A stretch of DNA of 64,000 nucleotides from Achatina immaculata. Lineage: Eukaryota > Mollusca > Gastropoda > Stylommatophora > Achatinidae. Position 1 is the first letter of the stretch. Each line of letters opens with the position of its first letter. The position numbers and the translations under genes are program-made. Under the pieces are notes generated by a model. It did not search any database. It saw only the letters and a list, made by a program, of their open reading frames with translations, and had not been told where the DNA came from. This document shows, piece by piece, positions 32,689-43,581 of the stretch. The stretch spans positions 5,804,438 through 5,868,437 of the forward strand of contig CM019716.1 in the NCBI GenBank assembly GCA_009760885.1, in the 5' to 3' direction.

Positions 32689-33992
32689 AAAAAAGGCAAC
32701 CTTAGTGATTGCAAGAACTGGAGAGGAGTAACCTTACTATCAGTTGTGTCAAAAGCATTTTCCAAAGTTATTCTGAACAGAATTCAAGACATAGTGGATG
32801 CTGCGATGAGAGAAGAATAGGCAGGATTTCGGAAAGGGAGAAGCTGTTTCGACCAGATCTTTACTCTAAGAATGATACTTGAGGAACATATTGAAAAGCA
32901 AAAACCGTTAATCCTGAACTTCATAGACTTTAAAAAGGCATTTGACAGCATACACAGAGAATCATTATGGAGGATTTTAAGAATGTATGGAATACCATCT
33001 AAGATTGTCAACATCATTAGTGTTCTCTATAACGAATATGTTTTGTATTCTATACAGACGAAGGAATGAGTGAATGGTTTCAGATTGAAACAAGCATGAA
33101 ACAAGGATGTATATTATCTTTTTTCGCTTTTTGAAACTGCCATTTACTTCATAGTGAAAAAAATGTTGCAAAGGTAAAACGCGCATTGACTGGGTACATG
33201 AGACCCAACTGGAAGATCTTGATTTTGCAGATGACATAACTCTTATCAGTGACAATATGAAATCAATGCAAATAGAAACAGATACCCTTTCTTCAATAGC
33301 TGGTAAAATAGGACTTGAAATTAACAAGGATAAAACAAAAATAATGAAGGTTCTCATTAACGACAAAGAACGAATATATGTAGAAGGAACAGCTGTTGAA
33401 GAAGTAAACCATTCTGCATACCTCGGCAGCTACATAGACTAGACTGGTAACACCAAAAATGAAGTTAGAATTCGAATTGCCAAAGCAGCATTGACCTTCC
33501 AGATGCATGAGAACATATGGCACTCAAAAGTTATAAGCACAAAAACCACCCTCATTTATGCATTTGAAAGCTGGAAAACAACTAAAGAAATAGACAAGAA
33601 ATTATACTCTTTCGAAGACAAATGCCTAAGCAAAATACTTGGTATAAAGTGGAATGAATTCAAGAACAACTCAGAGATAAGACAGATGAGCAAACAACAA
33701 CCTGTCTCATGGCTGATCAGAAAAACGAAGATGGACATATGTTGGTCATGTGATGAGAAGAAACAATCAAAGAATCCCCAAACAAGCTATCAAATGGAAC
33801 ACAACAGACCGAAGAAAAAGAGGTTGACCACGTGAAACTCTAAAGAGGACGTTGTTAAGAAAAGCCAATTCAGCTGGCATAACATCCCTTGATGAGATTG
33901 AAAAACTCGCCGAAGACAGGACATCTTGGCGAACTACCACGCGGGCTCTTTGTGACGTTTAACGGCACGGGAAGAATGTAAGATGTAGGATG
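32689..33992 (+). mobile_element. LINE family C, 5'-truncated, 1.3 kb
   Basis: The plus strand encodes a LINE reverse transcriptase in pieces: DCKNWRGVTLLSVVSKAFSK, then FIDFKKAFDSIHRESLWRIL, a decayed active-site loop, then thumb (VEEVNHSAYLGSYID, SKILGIKWNEFKNNSEIRQM) and C-terminal parts (RMNNQRIPKQAIKWN-like). In-frame stops and frameshifts make it inactive. taaaatatcRa at 32678-32688 and 33993-34003 forms an 11-bp target duplication with one mismatch. Confidence 0.85.
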
Positions 33993-34057
33993 TAAAATAT
34001 CAATGACATCGACGACCATTTGTGTAACGCATTACTGAAGAAGGTCCTGAGAATTTT

Positions 34058-34396
34058 GATACATTTATCGTTCATCACTGTTGACCTATGACATCATCAT
34101 TATCGTTCATCACTGTTGACCTATGACATCATCATTATCGTTCATCAATGTTGATCTATGACATCATCATTATCGTTCATCACTGTTGACCTATGACATC
34201 ATCATTATCGTTCATCACTGTTGACCTATGACATCATCATTATCGTTCATCACTGTTTACCTATGACATCATCATTGTCGTTCATCACTGTTGACCTATG
34301 ACATCATCATTATCGTTCATCACTGTTGACCTATGACATCATCATTGCCGTTCATCACTGTTGACCTATGACATCATCATTGCCGTTCATCATCAT
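34058..34396. repeat. 35-bp tandem repeat, about 9.5 copies
   Basis: The unit contains tatcgttcatcactgttgac then ctatgacatcatcat, with occasional t/c changes. Confidence 0.92.
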
Positions 34397-34569
34397 ATTG
34401 TTGCTCGTGTTTCATTTCATACTTCATTTCTCACTGTTCATTCTTACTGTAAGTGCTGTATGTGATGTATGTCATGGACATTGTCAACTTGTGTATGTGT
34501 CGTCAGTCATGTGTAATAAAACTTTATATGATGTAAATTATACATAATAATATGTATATATATATATGG

Positions 34570-34900
34570 AATTCTTGACTGATGTTGTTTGATGTTATAT
34601 GTTGGAGAGAGAGAGAGAGAGCTGACAGCTTGAACTGCTAGCCTCATCATGTTACTGGATGATGTTGTCTGATGTCATATGTTGTACAGAGAGTTGAAAG
34701 TTGACTGTTAGCCTCATCATACATATTATGTGACTGGATAATGTTGTTAATGTCATATGTTGGAGACAGAGTTGAGAGTTGACTGCTAGTCTCATCATAT
34801 ACATTATGTTACTGAATGATGTTGTTAATGTCATATGTTGGAGACAGAGTTGAGAGTTGACTGCTAGTCTCATCATATACATTATGTTACTGAATGACCA
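34570..34900. repeat. ~78-bp tandem repeat, about 4 copies
   Basis: Copies share gtcatatgttggagacagag, ttgactgctagtctcatcat and ttatgttactg. The first is the most diverged and carries a GA expansion (34605-34620). Confidence 0.85.
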
Positions 34901-35159
34901 CGAGGAGAGAGGGCATGGGTCACTATAGGTTGAAGTTGGGTTATTGTTGCTCAAGGTACGGCTGTATACAGAAATGAACTGAGAAGCTGGTTTATAACTT
35001 CCCTAATTTCCGCAGGAAAATTCCCGAATTATTCAAACACGTTATGCTCGAAGAGAACATTTTTCAGAATATAAAAGTGTTTTTATTCCGGAAGAAAATT
35101 AATTTCAACTGTTTGTGTTCAAGGACAATCTTTTCAAACCCCCCCCCCAAACTTTCATA

Positions 35160-35330
35160 TTCTGTTTGCTTGTATGTTTGTTTGTGTGTATATTTCCTTG
35201 TTTGTTTGTTTATTATGTATATATCTGCATGTTTGTTTTTATTTTTGTATGTATGTTTGTTTCTTTGTATGTCTTTATGTTTGCTCGTATGTTTGTGTGT
35301 ATGTTTGTATGTTTTTTTATGTTCATTTGT
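35160..35330. repeat. TGTTTGTATG-type low-complexity tract
   Basis: Irregular tgtttgt and gtatgtt repeats. The cysteine/valine-rich plus-strand frames here are artefacts of composition. Confidence 0.85.
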
Positions 35331-35660
35331 TTTTAGATGGTGCTTGGCCGTAAGTCTTAGAAGACTGGAAGATTTAGATGTTGCTTGGCCGTAAGTCTTA
35401 GAAGGCTGGAAGATTTAGATGGTGCTTGGCCGTAAGTCTTAGAAGGCTGGAAGATTTAGATGGTGCTTGGCCGTAAGTCTTAGAAGACTGGAAGATTTAG
35501 ATGGTGCTTGGCCGTAAGTCTTAGAAGACTGGAAGATTTAGATGGTGCTTGGCCGTAAGTCTTAGAAGACTGGAAGATTTAGATGGTGCTTGGCCGTAAG
35601 TCTTAGAAGACTGGAAGATTTAGATGGTGCTTGACCGTAAGTCTTAGAAGACTGGAAGAA
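35331..35660. repeat. 41-bp tandem repeat, 8 copies
   Basis: The unit contains gatggtgcttggccgtaagt then cttagaagactggaagattta. Copies are nearly identical. Confidence 0.92.
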
Positions 35661-35860
35661 ACGAATCACTTGGGTTTTTTTCCGTCTTTTTCCCTTTGAT
35701 TTCCCAAAGTAAAACTGAAATGATTTTATTTGTCTTTTGCTTATAGTGTTAATTTGTTTTAGTCATGAAAAAAAACAGCAGAATAAACCAGTACAGCTAA
35801 TTAAGAGCTCTAGATGGATGGTCAGCCAACACAGACAGTGTAATCAGTTACTGGACGCTT

Positions 35861-36006
35861 AAGGAGACATTGACGAGGAGACACTGACGAGGAGACATTG
35901 ACGAGGAGACACTGACGAGGAGACATTGACGAGGAGACATTGACCAGGAGACACTGACGAGGAGACATTGACGAGGAGACATTGACGAGGAGACACTGAC
36001 GAGGAG
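35861..36006. repeat. 14-bp tandem repeat, about 10 copies
   Basis: The unit gacgaggagacatt alternates with gacgaggagacact. Stop-free minus-strand frames across it are read-through. Confidence 0.9.
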
Positions 36007-36304
36007 ATCAGGGCACCTGTGACTGTGACGAGAGTACACGGATGATGCTTAACAAAATTACGAGAGATAGCATAAGTAATTTTTCTGATAAATGATCTGC
36101 TCTGACATTTACAGGGTTCTGCGTTAAGGAACAGTTCCATAATATCTTCAAGTTAAAAAAAAATTTAGTTAACATTCTAGTTTTTACTTTTGTCTTCTTT
36201 TTTTTTCTTCTTTTGCCGTTAAGTTTACAGACAACAATCGCTCGCTGACACAATTTCACGGAGATTCACAAGGAAACACATTTACAGCAAGAAAGCAGAG
36301 AGTG

Positions 36305-36500
36305 TTAACTGATCCAGAGCCTTGTAGTCTTGATGTCACATACACTTCCCATGATGCCCTTGTCATATTTACCATTAACCTGTTCATGTAAGATTTCTAG
36401 TTCGTTCGCTCGTTGTTCGGAAAATTGCTTCATCGCTGTCAGGACATTCCCATACCTGCTCCGTCGCCTGTTCCAACACCTCAGAACGGATGTCACAGTC
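36305..36500 (-). other. Candidate terminal exon (unknown protein)
   Basis: The minus strand has an open frame with a non-repetitive, protein-like composition: VLTAMKQFSEQRANELEILH, then EQVNGKYDKGIMGSVCDIKT, then TRLWIS and a stop. A possible alternative donor (gagcag then gtatgg) sits inside it. I could not identify the family, a convincing acceptor or neighbouring exons. Confidence 0.3.
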
Positions 36501-36552
36501 AGTATAGGCACTCAAGCTTCAGCGACAGTCTCCGTGGCAGACAATCTCCTGC

Positions 36553-37037
36553 AGCAGCGGTTCCCAATTAATAAAAGTCCGCGGACCCACTGCTTTTTTT
36601 CAAAATCTAGGCCACGGGCCCCCCATACTTTGGAAAAGTTTCTTTTTCTGTGTGGTAGCTTTGTAAATGCGAAAAAAGTTTTCTTTTCAGAAAATGTGGG
36701 TAACTGTTACAGTAAAAGTCAGCCTCCCGCTAAGCTGCCTAGTTTACATCATTGTGGACACGTTGTTAAAACTTCATCCAGGTTCCAGTAACATCAGATA
36801 TCAGCCTCTTTTTAGCAACCCCTTTGTTCTTCCTGCAACTGCCCACTGTAGGACGCTGTCGTGTGAGACTGTCACCGACGCTGTACAACCACGCGCATCA
36901 GAAAAACGGGGTGTCCTTTCCTACACACAGGATTCATACAAACATCGGTCGTTAAACGTTTCACAAAGAAAACTGAAAAACATAACCTTCAGTTTTTGCC
37001 ACGGACCACCGGGCAGGGTCCACGGACCACCGTTCTA
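36553..37037. mobile_element. Possible non-autonomous hAT element
   Basis: The left end resembles a hAT terminus (cagcggttcccaa, then gtccgcggaccc). The right end, read on the opposite strand, is ctagaacggtggtccgtgga plus ccc. The subterminal gtccgYggaccc match is 11 of 12. No intact transposase lies between, and the 8-bp target duplication was not confirmed. Confidence 0.45.
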
Positions 37038-37139
37038 GAATACTAAGCGGACAGGGACCGCCTGGCCTACTCCTTTTGCGATTTCCAAATGTCAAAGGAT
37101 TTTAACGTTAGGTCCCATTACCTGAAGATTAGAGATAAC

Positions 37140-37575
37140 TAGATGCATATTAACAGTATATTGATGGTCAGATGCATGTTAAAAGTCATCATTAACAGCA
37201 TATCGATGATCCGATACATGTTAAAACATCATCATTAACAGCATATCGATGATCCGATACATGTTAAAAGTCATCATCAACAGCATATCGATGATCCGAT
37301 ACATGTTAGAAGTCATCATTAACAGCATATCGATGATCCGATACATGTTAAAAGTCATCATCAACAGCATATCGATGATCCGATACATGTTAAAAGTCAT
37401 CATTAACAGCATATCGATGATCCGATACATGTTAAAAGTCATCATCAACAGCATATCGATGATCCGATACATGTTAAAAGTCATCATCAACAGCATATCG
37501 ATGATCCGATACACGTTAAAAGTCATCATTAAGACCCTGTCGAGTGTCAAATACATGTTAAAAATAATCATTAAC
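37140..37575. repeat. 42-bp tandem repeat, about 9-10 copies
   Basis: The unit contains cagcatatcgatgatccgat then acatgttaaaagtcatcat. The outermost copies are diverged. The 42-bp period keeps both strands open (37249-37695 plus; 37221-37592 minus). Confidence 0.92.
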
Positions 37576-37875
37576 TCTAAATGCCTTTGCACGACCCATG
37601 TCTACGTTTATAATAAAAACAGTTATAAATTTAAATTAACCAGTACCAAATACGTACACCGTACACAAACTGTATACATAAACTGTATAGTTTAAGGTGC
37701 AAAAAATATAAGGGATATAGAAATATTAATGTGCAGCACAAGTCATAAACTTGCATAAAATCAACTGTATGTGTTATCAATGATATTTTGCTGTATGTAT
37801 GTTTATAATTCAAGTTAGTAAAAGACTGCTAATAACAAATGGGAAACGAATCACTGTTCACACTTTCTGAAGGTA

Positions 37876-39156
37876 CGAAGGGTGATTGATAAGTTCTCGG
37901 CCTAAGGTACAAATATCTGAAACACACAGTTGATATTAGGTGCATTTGTAGATCAAGTTAATGTAAGATTAAATACCAAGTTTCAAGAAATTAACAGCAA
38001 CCAATTTTTTTTTACAGGCTACTGAAGTGGTATGGGGTGGCAGAAATTGAGAAAATGGATAAAATTTCTCATCGAGGAGTCATTCGCTACCTCTGCATCA
38101 AGGGCTTCTCATCGAAGGAGATCCATGAGGATATGGTAGAGACTCTAGGGGAGAGTGCCCCTTCTTACAGCACAGTGAACAAATGGGCAGCTCAGTTCAG
38201 ACATGGAAGGGAGAGTCTGGAAGATGATCCCCGTCTAGGAAGACCAAGAACGGTAACCACCGATGGAACCACTGGCAGAATCCATGACATGATAATGGAG
38301 GATCGACGACTAATTGAACGGTATATTGCTATTGAGATGGGCATCTCCCAGGAACGTGATCATGCCATTATTCACAATGATCTTCAAATGACAAAGCTCG
38401 ATGAGTCCCGAAACGTCTTAGAGCTGATCATAAACGACAGTGTCTCAACATGTCAGGAGACAATGTTGGACATTTTTCTGCAGATCCTGAAAAGTTTCTT
38501 CAGCAATTTGTGACTATGGATGGGACCTGGGTTCATCATTTTCAACCAGAAACCAAATAATAGTCAAAGCAGTGGAAACATCATGGATTCCCACCTCTAA
38601 AGGAAGCAAGGGTGGTTCTGTCTGCAGGCAAAGTGATGGCTTCCATCTTTTGGTATTCAGAAGCTGTGCTATTGGTAAACTATCTTCAAAAAGGCAGAAC
38701 AGTCACTGGGGCCTATTACGCTAATCTTGTGAAGCAACTGCGGGGTCAAACTAAAGGAAAAGAGTCGAGGGAAAATGATGAAAAGAGTCATCTTTCATCA
38801 AGACAATGCTCCAGTTCACAAGTCGGCGGTGGCAATGGCTGCCATTCATGAATTCAGCTTCCAGCTTCTTGAACATTCTCCTTATTCCCCAGATTTGGCC
38901 CCTTCGGACTATTACTTGTTTACCAAACTCAAAAAGGAGCTCAGTGGTCACAAATTTGCTCAGATGATGATGTCATTCATCCTGTAGACCACTGGCACAA
39001 GATGCTGACTTTTACAAAGAAGGGATCTGTATGCCCCATGATCGCTGGACTAAGTGCATAAACTTGCAAGAGGACTATGTTGAGAAATAATTTTTTAAAA
39101 GTTGTAAACAAATAATCCATTGTACCTTAGGCCGAGAACTTATCAATCACTCCTCG
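37876..39156 (+). mobile_element. Mariner (DD34D) copy M2, full length but inactivated
   Basis: 1281 bp bounded by TA (37874-37875 and 39157-39158) and inverted repeats beginning cgaRgRgtgattgataagtt and continuing ctcggcctaaggtacaa. The transposase is in pieces: N-terminal helix-turn-helix and linker at 38037-38513, a middle piece (LQKGRTVTGAYYANLVKQLR, 38612-38851), and a C-terminal piece with QDNAPVHKS and PDLAPSDYYLF (38775-38987). Frameshifts lie near 38510 and 38760-38790. It is the sister of M1 in opposite orientation. Confidence 0.92.
38037..38513 (+). pseudogene. Mariner M2 transposase, N-terminal part
   Basis: 158 codons open. The N-terminal helix-turn-helix region (HRGVIRYLCIKGFSSKEIHE, SYSTVNKWAAQFRHGRESLE) is followed by the conserved DPRLGRPRTV linker and the second DNA-binding part (MIMEDRRLIERYIAIEMGIS). 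It stops before the catalytic core because of a frameshift near 38510; the next frame continues FVTMDGTWVHHFQPETK, where the first catalytic Asp would be. Confidence 0.85.
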
Positions 39157-39158
39157 TA

Positions 39159-39664
39159 TTTTGCACATTTATCCTATTCTTAAGTAATTCTTTTCTGTGC
39201 TCATTTGCAAAGCTCTAATAAGCAGCCAATGAATGGGATTGAAATATATCGTGATGTCGCATTGAAAATGTTTGGCGAATCTAATTGGCTGGCTAAATAT
39301 AGAGTAATAAATTTAGAAATGATTTTAAAAATACACATTTCTCAAACTACCAATAGGCGCAGACTGAAACATAATTGTACATTATAAATACTAGAAGCAG
39401 AGTGCATGTAAATTATTTTTATGTTTAATTACATAAAAATGTGATATTTTAAATTAGTATATTAAATGATAGTATCATTAGCTTACAAACATTTTACGTA
39501 ATGCCAAATGAAGCTCGTTACTCACAATCATCCAATGTTACCAGGAAACAGATCATAATGTTAAGTTTTATTAACGTAACAATAATTGAAATAATTATCG
39601 TTGTTTTTTATTAAAAAAAACCCATACCATATCACTGAGTTCTATAGGAATAAGTTACACGTAT
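39159..39664. other. Unique AT-rich DNA
   Basis: No gene or array recognised. A short plus frame (39205-39387) has no known relatives that I can name. Confidence 0.4.
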
Positions 39665-40032
39665 GATATGACAAACATACTCCACCACACATGTGATATT
39701 ACAGACTTATCCTATGCATACGATATCACAGACATATCCTACATATATGATATCACAAACATATCCTATACATATGATACTACAAGCATATCCTACATAT
39801 ATGATATCACAAACATATCCTATAATATGATACTACAAACATATCCTACATATATGATATCACAAACATATCCTATACATATGATACTACAAACATATCC
39901 TACATATATGATATCACAAACATATCCTATACATATGATACTACAAACATATCCTACATATATGATATCACAAACATATCCTATAATATGATACTACAAA
40001 CATATCCTACATATATGATATCTCAAACATAA
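39665..40032. repeat. 54-bp repeat built of two 27-bp halves, about 6-7 copies
   Basis: Halves tatcctacatatatgatatc plus acaaaca and tatcctatacatatgatact plus acaaaca alternate, so the array is a dimeric higher-order repeat. Confidence 0.9.
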
Positions 40033-40082
40033 TATCACAATATGAATGAACTAAATGACGCCCAAGAAGCAAAAGAAAAGAG

Positions 40083-40208
40083 AACAAGGATTAAGTCAAT
40101 AAACAGAGACAAGGATTAAGTCAATAAACAGAGACAAGGATTAAGTCACTAAACAGAGACAAGGATTAAGTCAATAAACAGAGACAAGGATTAAGTCAAT
40201 AAACAGAG
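40083..40208. repeat. 25-bp tandem repeat, 5 copies
   Basis: The unit contains gagacaaggattaagtcaat then aaaca. Copies are nearly identical. Confidence 0.92.
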
Positions 40209-41434
40209 TGACACAGACGGTCAATGTCAGTACAAAAACTGTGTGGACAATGTCTTGGAATTGTTTACACGTGAGATAAATCTACTGAGATCAAAATTCT
40301 GAATGGACATGGCGCATGATGATGATATCGTTGTTTAAAAAACACTAATAGTAATTTAAATTTATTTACATATCATTCCTGCCACCAGGATACTTCTTTT
40401 TCTTCGACATGCAAGTGCCAGGTCCGTGATGAATCTTGAGCTCAGTTCAGAGTGAAGCCAAAGTTTTATTTAACTTGTAAATTCAGATATGGTCGATGAC
40501 GTCTTCACACGCTGGACACTCGTGTTCTTCAGCTCAGAACAATCTTATTATATACTTTCCTAGGTTTGTAGTCGTACGTGCCAGTGACATAACACAGGTC
40601 ATAAAACACTGAAATATTTATTTTATACATGAAGAAAATGACTTCGATTGAATCATTAATAAATATACACTTCCTGAAAGATTTCCTGCTTGCATATTAA
40701 AAATAAGTTAAAATAAATAATATAATTAAATTCTTTTTTTTTCTAACTAATGGAATGCTGCTTTCAGTACTTTCTATTTCTGAAGTTTTTTTTTCTTCTT
40801 TTTTTTTACATTCCGTTTCATAATTACTCAGACTTACGCCAACCAGGATATATTTAATTATTCAGGCTTAAGTCAAGCATGATTCATTTAATTATTTGGG
40901 CTGAGGTCAACCAGGATTTATTTTCCAAAAGAAGAAATATTTGTTAGGTTATCTCATTTCCATCACGGTTGCATAGTTTGAAGTACAAATAACTCCTGTG
41001 TCTTCCTCCGCCATTATATATAATCCTTCTCGCGTGTATGTGCATCACGTGACGCTTCTACGCGTGCCTTCTTAGTAAAATGGCTTTGCTTCAATCTCTG
41101 ACAAACCATAAAGTGAGTATTAATTTTAAATTTTCATACTTCTGTATCAGATACTTCACTCCCTATCCAGCTCCGCTGGCGCTCAAATAAAGGCCAGTAA
41201 CCGAGGAGACATGGGGCGCAAGAACTGAATAAATGTACAGGAAACAACTCCCTTCATTGTTTTTTTTTAAATGTAAATCGGCCGCCCGCTCTGAGCTTTA
41301 TTTGAAATATAAATATGTATATTAAATAAGATAAATCACATGAAAAGTTTGGTCCTCGCAACCAATCAACCGAACTGAATCTACATGAACAAATCTGTTT
41401 ACAGTCGTGCACCATTCATACAAAAATCTGGCTA
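40209..41434. other. Unique DNA containing a promoter-like segment
   Basis: Mostly AT-rich. Around 41010-41080 the base composition changes, with a TATA-like attatatataatcc, an E-box in catcacgtgacg and CG dinucleotides (see 41080-41112). Confidence 0.4.
41080..41112 (+). CDS. Candidate first coding exon (MALLQSLTNHK)
   Basis: The sequence aaaATGG gives 11 codons, MALLQSLTNHK, then a consensus donor gtgagt in phase 0. About 30 bp upstream is a cacgtgac E-box and about 60 bp upstream a TATA-like sequence, as expected of a core promoter. The short start followed by an early intron loosely recalls small mitochondrial inner-membrane subunits such as NDUFA4, but that is a guess from 11 residues. 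No second exon was found. Confidence 0.3.
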
Positions 41435-42095
41435 TGACATCCACTAACATGCAGTATAAAATGTAACGGAACTATTCTAAAGCAGGTGCAGAAATTCAAA
41501 TACCTTGGAGCAGTAATAACTTCAGATGGGAAATGCAGAACAGAAATTAGGAACAGAATAGGCCAAGCAAAGACTGCATTTCAGAGAATGAGAAACATAT
41601 TATCCAACACATCTTTATCAATGAATGTTAGAAAACGAGTCCTAAAATGCTATATTGAACCTATCTTGTTATATGGAAGTGAATCATGGACAATAGGCAG
41701 GTCTGCACAAAAATCATTGGAAGCAGCAGAAATGTGGTTTATTAGAAGAATGTTGTGAATCCCCTGGACAGCAAAAATAACTAATGAAGAATGTATGAGA
41801 AGAGCTGGAGAGACAAAAAACCTTGTCAAAAAGATAAGAGTGAGACAATGTACTTTCATGGGACATGCAATGAGAAGAGGGGGCATTGAAAATATTATAA
41901 CAACAGGAAAAATAGAAGGAAGAAGATCAAGAGGAAGACCAAGAGAAATGATACTGGACAGTCTGACGGGATGGTGTGAGAGGAGATCACCAACTGAGCT
42001 GATGGCCTTCGTGAAGGATCGTGTACTCTGGAGAAGCATAATAGCCAACGCCAGTCGGCACGGCATCATATGATGATGATGATGATGATAGAAGC
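41435..42095 (+). mobile_element. LINE family D, 3' fragment
   Basis: The plus strand encodes the terminal part (VQKFKYLGAVITSDGKCRTE, ILLYGSESWTIGRSAQKSLE, then after a stop near 41757 GRRSRGRPREMILDSLTGWC ... SRHG) and ends in (GAT)n. It is about 90-95% similar by eye to 18473-19400. The 5' boundary is approximate and no target duplication was found. Confidence 0.85.
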
Positions 42096-42620
42096 AGTTT
42101 TTGTAGATCCACATCACATTATTTACAAACTGTGTACCAAAATGAAGGAAAAAATGCAATAACATACAATATTTTTTTTTTACAAAAAGTGCACCAGTCT
42201 GTGTTTTCCATTTACTCACACGCAACACGGAACACACAACAAACAACACACAACAAACAACACACAACAAACAACACACAACACACCAGGGAATGTAAAC
42301 CGGATATCTACGATATGTTTTCAATGTTCAGATCGTCAATGAAGGCAACAGCAGCAACAATAATAGTAAAATATAACAACAACAGTAAAACTGCAGCCGG
42401 TGCCAGTCTTACTCCCGCGTTAGGGCAAGGACTTCCACCATCTTCTGCACCTGAAACAAACAAACAAACAATAATCAGGAAAATAATAACCAACGTGCAG
42501 TATTCCAAACAGCAACGCAACAGCCGATACTATTTGGTAGCCATGTACAGCCTCGACTGGTTGTAAGAATTTATCAGAGAGATTTTCTCAATAAGGGATA
42601 AAAAAAGTTAAACATTTCAT
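42096..42620. other. Non-coding DNA with (ACACAACAA)n tract
   Basis: About four 14-bp repeats of acacaacaaacaac type lie at about 42232-42290 and a short (AAAC)n at 42455-42470. No gene supported. Confidence 0.6.
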
Positions 42621-42623
42621 AAA

Positions 42624-43400
42624 TAGCATCAGCCACAGCTGTAATACTAACTATTAGCATCAGCCACAGCTGTAATACTAACTAGCAGTATCAGCCACAG
42701 CTGTAATACTAACTATTAGCATCAGCCACAGCTGTAATACTAACTATTAGCATCAGCCACAGCTGTAATACTAACTATTAGCATCAGCCACAGCTGTAAT
42801 ACTAACTAGCAGCATCAGCCACAGCTGTAATACTAACTAGCAGCATCAGCCATAGCTGTAATACTAACTAGCAGCATCAGCCATAGCTGTAATACTAACT
42901 AACAGCATCAGCCACAGCTGTACTACTAACTAACAGCATCAGCCACAGCTGTAATACTAACTAACAGCATCAGCCACAGTTGTAATACTAACTAACAGCA
43001 TCAGCCACAGCTGTAATACTAACTAACAGCATCAGCCACAGTTGTAATACTAATTAACAGCATCAGCCACAGTTGTAATACTAACTAACAGCATCAGCCA
43101 CAGTTGTAATACTAACTAACAGCATCAGCCACAGCTGTAATACTAACTAACAGCATCAGTCACAGCTGTAATACTAACTAACAGCATCAGCCACAGCTGT
43201 AATACTAACTAACAGCATCAGCCACAGCTGTAATACTAACTAACAGCATCAGCCACAGCTGTAATACTAACTAACAGCGTCAGCCACAGCTGTAATACTA
43301 ACTAACAGCATCAGCCACAGCTGTAATACTAACTAACAGCATCAGCCACAGTTGTAATACTAACTAACAGCATCAGCCACAGCTGTACTACTAACTAGCG
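42624..43400. repeat. 31-bp minisatellite, about 25 copies
   Basis: The unit contains agcatcagccacagctgtaa then tactaactaac. Variants include gttgtaa and ctagcagc or ctattagc, the latter clustered at the left. Confidence 0.94.
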
Positions 43401-43581
43401 ACCAGCTGGTTTTTTTTTTCCTGACATATGACATCTTGACAATGAGTGAAGATTTGTCCAGGTGTTGTCAGTGCGATTATCGTCCCTTGTTTTGGTCCTC
43501 CTCTGAGACTGGTGTTCTGCCAGAAGACAGGCAAGATGGAGGCGGTAGCTTTCAAATTCTTCTTGGAGTAAAACCTGGATC
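43397..43581 (-). other. Candidate C-terminal exon of the cholinesterase gene (weak)
   Basis: On the minus strand an acceptor-like cctgagatatctag ends at 43582. Starting at 43581, the phase needed after the 46812 donor gives an open frame of about 60 codons (SRFYSKKNLKATASILPVFW, later HCQDVICQ) with a stop in the first repeat of the 31-bp array. A tail with cysteine is common in cholinesterases, but the sequence does not match the known T or H tails. Confidence 0.2.

Noticed and set aside
42624..43400. CRISPR-like regular repeats
   Set aside because: Head-to-tail 31-bp units without unique spacers in eukaryotic DNA, so a minisatellite. The same applies to the other arrays.
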